In this document: positions 43,201-47,643 of the stretch, piece after piece
How positions within the stretch are numbered: position 1 is the first letter of the stretch
Layout: each line of letters begins with the position of its first letter
DNA from: Lentisphaerales bacterium
GTDB taxonomy: Bacteria > Verrucomicrobiota > Lentisphaeria > Lentisphaerales > Lentisphaeraceae
Direction: 5' to 3'
DNA: 47,643 nt
NCBI GenBank assembly: GCA_022446985.1
Contig: JAKVBD010000039.1
Location: 1 to 47,643, forward strand
Made by a program: the position numbers and the translations under genes
Notes under the pieces: model-generated
Seen by the model: the letters and a program-made list of their open reading frames with translations, nothing else
Database searches by the model: none
What the model was told of the DNA's origin: nothing

Positions 43201-43847
43201 CTAATTACCTACTGCAATTCTGGAATATTTCAGAAAAGACCGGCATACCTGACCTCTCCCATTTCCCAAAGGAGTTGAATTCCTTGAAAAATCATCTCGG
43301 CGATTCAGAAAATATCTGTATACAATCATGGGAAAAGACAATTCGAAATTATCAATTTGAATACGATCACTACTTTACGCGCAAGCACGATCCAAGTGCT
43401 TTAAGAGGACAAGAAAACTACCTGGTGTATCAAGCGGTAGAGAAGGTCACTCTCATCCTAAGTCCAGATGACTCTGCTTTTGATATCTATGCAATTATCG
43501 CAGCGTCACTTATCTGTAAGTCTCCAATTCATATAGTCGCTAGTGAAGCCACGCTCAATGAGTTAAGAATTCCACAGTTAAAACACAAGCTTATCTCATT
43601 CAGTTATTTTGCAGGACAAGACATCGGCCCACATCTACATGACTCCAGTCAAGGCCGCGTACGCATACTCACTCCACCGACTGCAAATTGGCAGAAAACA
43701 GCTGCCGCAAAATTCTGTTCTCTGAAAGCTTTACCTGTCTACAAAAGCGGCCGACTGGAACTTTTAAATTATTTGCGGGCGATGGCGGTCAGCGACAACT
43801 ACCACAGGTATGGATCCCTGGGAAATAGACAAGAGAAAAATCATTGA
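40263..43847 (+). CDS. putA: Bifunctional proline dehydrogenase / L-glutamate-gamma-semialdehyde dehydrogenase
   Basis: A 1194-residue enzyme that oxidises proline to glutamate, feeding electrons to the respiratory chain. The PRODH part (about residues 120-480) has YISIKISTIYSQ, LDMEEYRDLYLTIELF, VLQAYLPDSYQIL, IKVRIVKGANLALE and GIASHNLFD. The dehydrogenase part (about 560-1015) has ITSPWNFPCAIPLGG, the general base in LLAETGGKN (Glu764), the nucleophile in GHAGQKCSACS (Cys798), and FFGPVLGIV and RQPFGGYKNSAFG. There is no N-terminal ribbon-helix-helix domain, so it is not the autoregulatory type of PutA. The last about 170 residues form the usual C-terminal domain of longer PutA proteins. 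AGAGGA lies 8 bases before the ATG. The structured leader upstream suggests post-initiation control. Confidence 0.95.
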   Translation: MLAKSINKRKLASQLQKSARQVSTNEHRMELAIELSSLLLSEANKVQSGHDKKMQSQLARMVEDLQGKTFTTNMTDECFRSNNSKRVANQLVYLIKEFGVPKYLDRFSKLQLSLFKTMGKPLSSSLIPLVKKLIRKETARVILPGEEDLLNKHIESRRKEGITTNLNHLGEAIQGEGEAKKKLVCYLSDLQNPYIEYISIKISTIYSQINMLAWEQTLEILKDRLRLLYREAIKNTVTNSAGETNPKFVNLDMEEYRDLYLTIELFKAVLSEDEFMDYKAGIVLQAYLPDSYQILKDLTKWAQERMARGGAPIKVRIVKGANLALEQIEASHKDWPQAPFTSKIEVDANYKKMLLYGTFKENAKAVNLGIASHNLFDISYAMILVAEREIEDYCNFEMLEGMAEHIRAVVKTVSNGLTLYCPTAQKHEFQHAIAYLIRRLDENTSPENFLRHSFNLKPDSEEFNKQADFFRYGCRLIHLIETVPRRHQNRTVKSESKSSTKFHNEADTDFALAANRQWADFIFDLCLQREFSEVPLIVHGQELLTEIKDFGISPNSGKDFFKYSKADFTHINLALKTAVSTATGWATTPTEERIDLLKRTAQLLRERRAEIISIMMIETGKHLTEADTELSEAIDFCKYYAESCQYWENNDSFKLSPIGPVLITSPWNFPCAIPLGGVVAALVTGNPVIFKPAPEAVMTGWHVVQALYDAGVSKKVLQFINCDDEPYGSMLISDKRIKACILTGATETAQLFLKLRPELNLLAETGGKNCMIITDMCDRDLAVADLIQSAFGHAGQKCSACSLAILEKNLYEDQSFLESIRDVAASMKVAPSYDPGSKINPLISPPNDKLFKALTTLEEGESWLLKPVQDPENKHLWSPGIKLGVQRNSFTFTTEFFGPVLGIVKADDLDHAIDMANSSNFALTGGIHSLDKREQEHWLSSIEVGNAYVNRGITGAIVQRQPFGGYKNSAFGRGFKAGGPNYLLQFWNISEKTGIPDLSHFPKELNSLKNHLGDSENICIQSWEKTIRNYQFEYDHYFTRKHDPSALRGQENYLVYQAVEKVTLILSPDDSAFDIYAIIAASLICKSPIHIVASEATLNELRIPQLKHKLISFSYFAGQDIGPHLHDSSQGRVRILTPPTANWQKTAAAKFCSLKALPVYKSGRLELLNYLRAMAVSDNYHRYGSLGNRQEKNH

Positions 43848-43933
43848 TTTCTTGATCATAAAATTCATTTGTTATAGTTTGTATATGATGAAAGCTATAA
43901 ATGTCTATCTAAAACTAACATAAAACGGCTGAT

Positions 43934-44536
43934 ATGACTGACGAGTACAACACCAGAAAGACCCTTCTCCACAAGCTGCAGAATCAGTATGATGACAAAG
44001 CCTGGAAAGACTTTCACGACACCTACTACAAGTATATTCGCGCCATACTTTGGCGTATGAACTTAAAAGTGGACGATGCCAACGATGTACTGCAGTCAGT
44101 GATGCTTAAAATCTGGAGTAAACTCCCGGACTTTGATTATGAAAATCGCAAAGGAAAATTCCGCAACTGGTTGTCAGTTATTACAGCAAACACAGCCAAG
44201 AATCATCTGCGAACTGAAAATCGTTTATATGCTTGTTTGAATGGTGAAAAAAGCAGTTGGCTGGATGAATACACAAATGCCACTCTGCCTCCGGAAATTG
44301 AAGACATCTCTTCAAAAGAATGGGAGAAATTTATTTCAACTATGGCCTGGGAAAATGTCTCTGATAGACTGACAGAGAATATGAAACTGGCCTTTGAAGC
44401 TCTGCTGCGTGGAGATTCCATCAAGGAAATATCGACTACACTTGAGATAAATGAAAATACCATTGCTCAGTACAAAAAGCGCATTAAACACAAAATGCAT
44501 CTGGAAATTGTCCGTCTGCAAAATGAGTTAGGCTAG
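43934..44536 (+). CDS. ECF-like sigma-70 family RNA polymerase sigma factor
   Basis: A 200-residue sigma factor. Region 2 lies at about residues 25-95 (DFHDTYYKYIRAILWRM, DDANDVLQSVMLKIWSKL, FRNWLSVITANTAKNHLR), matching the ECF/RpoE-like architecture of PVC bacteria. Region 4 at about 140-195 has TENMKLAFEALLRGDSIKEIS and the HTH TLEINENTIAQYKKRIKHKM. The linker with WLDEYTNATLPPEIED is long. No anti-sigma factor is adjacent; PVC genomes often link such factors to protein kinases instead, and the kinase at 29467 lies 12 kb away. The ATG at 43934 has no clear ribosome binding site. It ends 6 bases before the AraC 3 start, so the two regulators are probably cotranscribed. Confidence 0.9.
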   Translation: MTDEYNTRKTLLHKLQNQYDDKAWKDFHDTYYKYIRAILWRMNLKVDDANDVLQSVMLKIWSKLPDFDYENRKGKFRNWLSVITANTAKNHLRTENRLYACLNGEKSSWLDEYTNATLPPEIEDISSKEWEKFISTMAWENVSDRLTENMKLAFEALLRGDSIKEISTTLEINENTIAQYKKRIKHKMHLEIVRLQNELG

Positions 44537-44542
44537 TTAAAT

Positions 44543-45706
44543 ATGAATCAAAAAGTTCAAACCATAGTCCAGGCTTTAAGAGAGGTTTTAGATCAAGGCC
44601 TCAAAAGCTTTACACTTCACCACAAAGCATCGAAGTACGATAGCTTGAATATAAACACTCTCAGTAAGGGTATGCCGTCGCTTACTTTTGTTTTCGATGG
44701 TACCCTCAATTTATCCTTTAAAGGCGATGTTCAATCCTTTGAGGCAGGGACAGCGGTAGTTCTCGGTCAGGGGAATATCGGCTTTGTCGAAAACCGTCAG
44801 CACCGATCGCTGATCATAAAGTATGAGACAGATGATATCTTTATAGAGTATTTTGACTTTAAGCAATCAACGGCCCTGTCATTTCAGCACCATCAGTCCG
44901 TTGTTTACAAGGACTTAATGAAAGTCATCAGTCAGATCACTCTCAAGTCTAAATTTACTGAAGCTGACGAAAGAGTTCTCTACGGAAGCTTTTACTTTCT
45001 GTCTCTTATCGATTCACTTTTAAACGACAAGAGCTGGCTTCAAGGGAAAATTCAGTACTCTCTTAAAAGGCACCGATTCAGAGAGATTCAGATGTATGCC
45101 CTCGATAATATTTCAGGTGATTTACGTCGAGAAACCCTCTGCAATAAATTTGGTTTAAATGTAAAAACATTTACCGAGCTTTTCACTTATTGGGAAGGTA
45201 TCACCTACCAACAGTACATCATAGAACTGCGACTCAATGAAGCCAGGAATTACCTATTAACACATGAAGTTTCAATTGAAAAATTAGCCGAAAAGTATGG
45301 TTTTAATTCTACCGATCACTTTATTTATACATTTAAGAAGAACTATGGTTACCCGCCATTTAAGCTGAAAAAGCTTCTGACCGGCCGACAAAACAACATT
45401 CATTCTCTTAGAGATTTGAATCAACAAACGGGTTATACATTTATCGATGAAGTGCCAGAAAAAGCCATTAAGCCTTCGAAAGAAACGGGCATCCCTACAG
45501 TCGCCTACTTCACTAATGAAAGCAGTAGGGATGTGGAACTGTTCTGGATTGACGAAGAAGGTCTAAAAGTCACTCTTGGAATTCTTCCTCGTCACAAAAG
45601 GCTGCGCTGCAACATCCAAAGAGGCTACACCTTTGTTGGTGTAGCCGCGGGAAAATCCACTTACTTCAGTGCAAATAAAGACTTCCCGCTGGGTTTATTT
45701 ACTTAA
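44543..45706 (+). CDS. AraC-family regulator 3 with C-terminal VHL-like domain
   Basis: A 387-residue regulator. Residues 1-170: cupin-like region (LTFVFDGTLNLSFKGD, AGTAVVLGQGNIGFV). Residues about 185-285: AraC HTH pair (ETLCNKFGLNVKTFTELF; VSIEKLAEKYGFNSTDHFIY, FKKNYGYPPFKL). Linker LRDLNQQTGYTFIDEVPEKA. Residues 316-387 give the clearest VHL-like domain of the three: FTNESSRDVELFWID against human FCNRSPRVVLPVWLN, then GILPRHKRLR against TLPPGTGRRI and a following G-aromatic block (RGYTFVG against RGHLWLF). The Trp corresponds to pVHL W88, but the other hydroxyproline-pocket residues (Y98, S111, H115, W117) are not kept. It follows the sigma factor by 6 bases and is convergent with the PhoD-like gene. 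Ligand unknown. Confidence 0.9.
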   Translation: MNQKVQTIVQALREVLDQGLKSFTLHHKASKYDSLNINTLSKGMPSLTFVFDGTLNLSFKGDVQSFEAGTAVVLGQGNIGFVENRQHRSLIIKYETDDIFIEYFDFKQSTALSFQHHQSVVYKDLMKVISQITLKSKFTEADERVLYGSFYFLSLIDSLLNDKSWLQGKIQYSLKRHRFREIQMYALDNISGDLRRETLCNKFGLNVKTFTELFTYWEGITYQQYIIELRLNEARNYLLTHEVSIEKLAEKYGFNSTDHFIYTFKKNYGYPPFKLKKLLTGRQNNIHSLRDLNQQTGYTFIDEVPEKAIKPSKETGIPTVAYFTNESSRDVELFWIDEEGLKVTLGILPRHKRLRCNIQRGYTFVGVAAGKSTYFSANKDFPLGLFT

Positions 45707-45723
45707 ATGAAATATTCTTTATC

Positions 45724-47643
45724 TCACTTCAACTGGATATAAGTATTACCAATATTTTTAACATTTGTACCCTTGAGGATTAGCTGTGTAGGTTTGTCTA
45801 CTCCAGCTTTTATATGAAATGTTCGATTCTTTGGTAAGTGAGGTGTAAAAGTTCTGCCTTTAACGCGCAGTGTATATAAAACTTCATTACTGGACTCTTC
45901 AATCACCTGAATTACAGGGTTTTCAGTATCGAAGCTTAATGTACCAAAATGGCTCCAACTGTCAGGGTAATAGTTTTCAATTTGATCTATGACTCTAGGC
46001 CATCCTTTAAATTGTTCTGCATCGGACTTTGTCAGATCTGCATCCCTGGGCCAGCATTCTGCTATTATTGTCCTGCTTTTTTTATTGAATCGAGCAACGA
46101 CAAAACCAGCCGCCTTAGACTTTAAATTTTCAGGCTCATTGGCATTCACATAGGCATGCATTGTCAACTTATTGTTAAATCCATCCAAATATTCTCCGGT
46201 AAAAGGAAGTGGGTTATCCTCAGGTTTATTTTTACCGGCCGCTCCATTTTCGGGGTGCCAATACCGTCCATAAACACTATTGACTATTGCCGGAGAAACT
46301 ATTGACCAGGGACCATCATTAAATTCATCTATTCCGTGCTGAAGAAGTGTACTTAAATGCTGATCTCCTGCTAAATGAACCGCAAAGCCCTTTCTTATAG
46401 CCCGTAAAGCCCGATTTCTACCAGTTTGTGGCCAACCATTGGAATCCATATCCGCATGCAATCTATACTTTTGAGGATCTCCACCACCATGTAAATGGGC
46501 CGCTCCTGCAAATGGAGTTTGCGATAAAACAGCTTTCATTTGAACCCCCTGCCAATCAGTTGACCATCTGTTCAAAAAATTTAATTGTCTGTCACCAAGT
46601 AAAACCAGACCCGGCAAGTCAATTGATTTTGGATCGTAAGCCGGATTGCGTATGTGATCTGGTCGCGGTCCCTGCTGAGGGATTTTGCCATTGGGACCTG
46701 ATTTAAACTTTCTATCTTCAAGAATAGCAAAATCCACTCCACCAAGGTTATAAGAAGTAAAGTACACCCCGATTCCCTGGCCAATAGATCCAGGATCTAC
46801 CGGATCTGGCAAATGACTTGTCTGACAGCGTTCAACTTGCTTGACATACTCAGCGTGGTAGTAATATCCTCCGGCATTACCAAATATATGATCTGCCTTT
46901 ATACCTCCCTCTCCCCAAAGGTTAGGTTGACCGACATCGTGATCATCGGGAATAGTTACAACCGGTCTATCTCTAAAAGTTTCACGGAATTGCAGACCAA
47001 ACATAAGCCAACCTGCGGTATGCTCGGTATGATCATAGTGTTGATCCCCGGCAAAGAATATTAAATCCGGATCAACTGCCAGTAAATTTCTGACATAATT
47101 CGGTCTGCCCATTCTATCTCTGGAAGAATTACAGGACAGGCTGGCGACAACTATCTCATCCTTGTCAAGCGGATTTTTACGAATAGTTCCTTCGTACATC
47201 GCCTCTTTCCCATGGCGTACGCGGTATGGCAAGGATTTAGTATCATCCCAATTCTCTATCCTGAAAACTGCAGACCAACCAAGATCGTTGACTGTAGATT
47301 TAGAAATCTCCTTCCAACCATTCCCTTTATCGACTTCCAGACTTACTTGTCTACTTTCATTCGGAAATAAAGGAAACAATTGAGCCGACAGTTTAAGAGT
47401 TCTGTTATGAACAGTGTATAAGCAGAAAGCCACAACTTCATCTCGAGGCACTTCTAAATCCAGAAAGTGTCTACCTGAAACTGTAATGCTTTTCTTGGGA
47501 TGTCTCTTAGTAAAATCACTATTCCCGTTACGTGCTTTTCTGGCCACTTCCCACCATTTATTTGTGGCTGCAGTATCGAGTTTTTTGGGATAAGGAGCTT
47601 TTACAGGAATACTCTCAATATTCTGACTAAAAGTACTTAGGCC
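45724..47643 (-). CDS. PhoD-like alkaline phosphatase/metallophosphoesterase, 5' truncated by window
   Basis: The frame is open through the right edge (NKWWEVARKARNG precedes the first possible start, a GTG at 47547), so the N terminus, including any export signal, is outside; about 639 residues are visible. An N-terminal beta domain (LYTVHNRTLKLSAQLFPLF, GWSAVFRIENW) precedes the metallophosphatase core: VASLSCNSSRDRMGRPNY, FFAGDQHYDHTE, TIPDDHDVGQPNLWGEGG and VHLAGDQHLSTLLQHG are the metal-binding blocks of the PhoD family. A C-terminal beta domain follows (LYTLRVKGRTFTPHLP). PhoD-type enzymes hydrolyse phosphodiesters and monoesters outside the cytoplasm. The gap to AraC gene 3 is 17 bases, tail to tail. 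The natural substrate is not evident. Confidence 0.85.
   Translation of the reverse strand, partial: GLSTFSQNIESIPVKAPYPKKLDTAATNKWWEVARKARNGNSDFTKRHPKKSITVSGRHFLDLEVPRDEVVAFCLYTVHNRTLKLSAQLFPLFPNESRQVSLEVDKGNGWKEISKSTVNDLGWSAVFRIENWDDTKSLPYRVRHGKEAMYEGTIRKNPLDKDEIVVASLSCNSSRDRMGRPNYVRNLLAVDPDLIFFAGDQHYDHTEHTAGWLMFGLQFRETFRDRPVVTIPDDHDVGQPNLWGEGGIKADHIFGNAGGYYYHAEYVKQVERCQTSHLPDPVDPGSIGQGIGVYFTSYNLGGVDFAILEDRKFKSGPNGKIPQQGPRPDHIRNPAYDPKSIDLPGLVLLGDRQLNFLNRWSTDWQGVQMKAVLSQTPFAGAAHLHGGGDPQKYRLHADMDSNGWPQTGRNRALRAIRKGFAVHLAGDQHLSTLLQHGIDEFNDGPWSIVSPAIVNSVYGRYWHPENGAAGKNKPEDNPLPFTGEYLDGFNNKLTMHAYVNANEPENLKSKAAGFVVARFNKKSRTIIAECWPRDADLTKSDAEQFKGWPRVIDQIENYYPDSWSHFGTLSFDTENPVIQVIEESSNEVLYTLRVKGRTFTPHLPKNRTFHIKAGVDKPTQLILKGTNVKNIGNTYIQLK

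Noticed and set aside
1..47643. CRISPR arrays, tRNA or rRNA genes, insertion sequences or phage genes
   Set aside because: No regularly spaced repeats, no recognisable RNA gene and no transposase, integrase or phage protein were seen on either strand.

Overview
The window (roughly 42-43% G+C by eye) looks like a chromosomal segment of a marine Lentisphaera-type bacterium (Lentisphaerota, PVC superphylum). The evidence is the combination of gene families: six small pseudopilin-like proteins with an FTL[IV]EL prepilin leader and a C-terminal H-x(9-11)-DG motif, two DUF1552/DUF1592 pairs with planctomycete-type cytochrome c domains, a PQQ-propeller protein with a methyltransferase-like insert, DUF6288-like PDZ/alpha-toroid proteins, an FGE-like protein, and a bacterial protein kinase with a DWG motif. 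This taxonomic call is an inference from family content.

Layout. 1-513 is the 3' end of quinolinate synthase (nadA). 538-5150 holds two secreted proteins: a PQQ-propeller protein and a sialate O-acetylesterase-like SGNH hydrolase. 5370-11526 is a plus-strand cluster: pseudopilin, EEP-family enzyme, second pseudopilin, second EEP enzyme, sodium:solute symporter, third pseudopilin, small lipoprotein. 11575-14467 (minus) has a Gfo/Idh/MocA oxidoreductase and a membrane-anchored squalene-cyclase-like protein. 14540-15697 is a gene graveyard: remnants of a propeller gene and a GntR/FCD regulator. 15923-20418 (minus) is a DUF1592-DUF1552 operon, divergent from AraC regulator 1 (20836). 22265-23656 is a cytochrome/FGE-like fusion and 23739-24968 AraC regulator 2, divergent from a DUF6288-like gene plus pseudopilin (25215-29459). 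29467-39832 (all minus) carries a transmembrane kinase with LRRs, a pseudopilin, a second DUF6288-like gene, a repeat-rich spacer, a second DUF1592/DUF1552 pair and another pseudopilin. 40263-43847 is putA with a structured upstream region, followed by an ECF-like sigma factor (43934) and AraC regulator 3 (44543). A PhoD-like phosphatase runs off the right end.

Two observations stand out. (1) All three AraC regulators end in a 72-78 residue domain that reads like the beta-domain of the von Hippel-Lindau protein (VHL); this DNA-binding/VHL-like fusion is the best candidate here for an undescribed regulatory protein family. (2) Six intergenic sites share a two-block promoter-like element, TGTCA[TG]-N17-[GC]T[GA]-N2-AT, with exactly 17 bases between blocks. 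They lie upstream of two pseudopilins, a DUF6288-like gene, the second DUF1552/DUF1592 pair, the Gfo/Idh/MocA gene and a terminator-bearing leader or small RNA before putA. This suggests one alternative-sigma regulon linking surface/secretion genes to proline catabolism; the sigma factor in the window is an obvious but unproven candidate.

As a working picture, the locus codes for scavenging of organic matter: secreted esterases, phosphatases and EEP enzymes, a solute symporter, proline oxidation, periplasmic cytochrome-type proteins of unknown reaction, and surface or secretion pseudopilins attached to nearly every module, each controlled by local AraC/VHL-like regulators and a shared promoter class.
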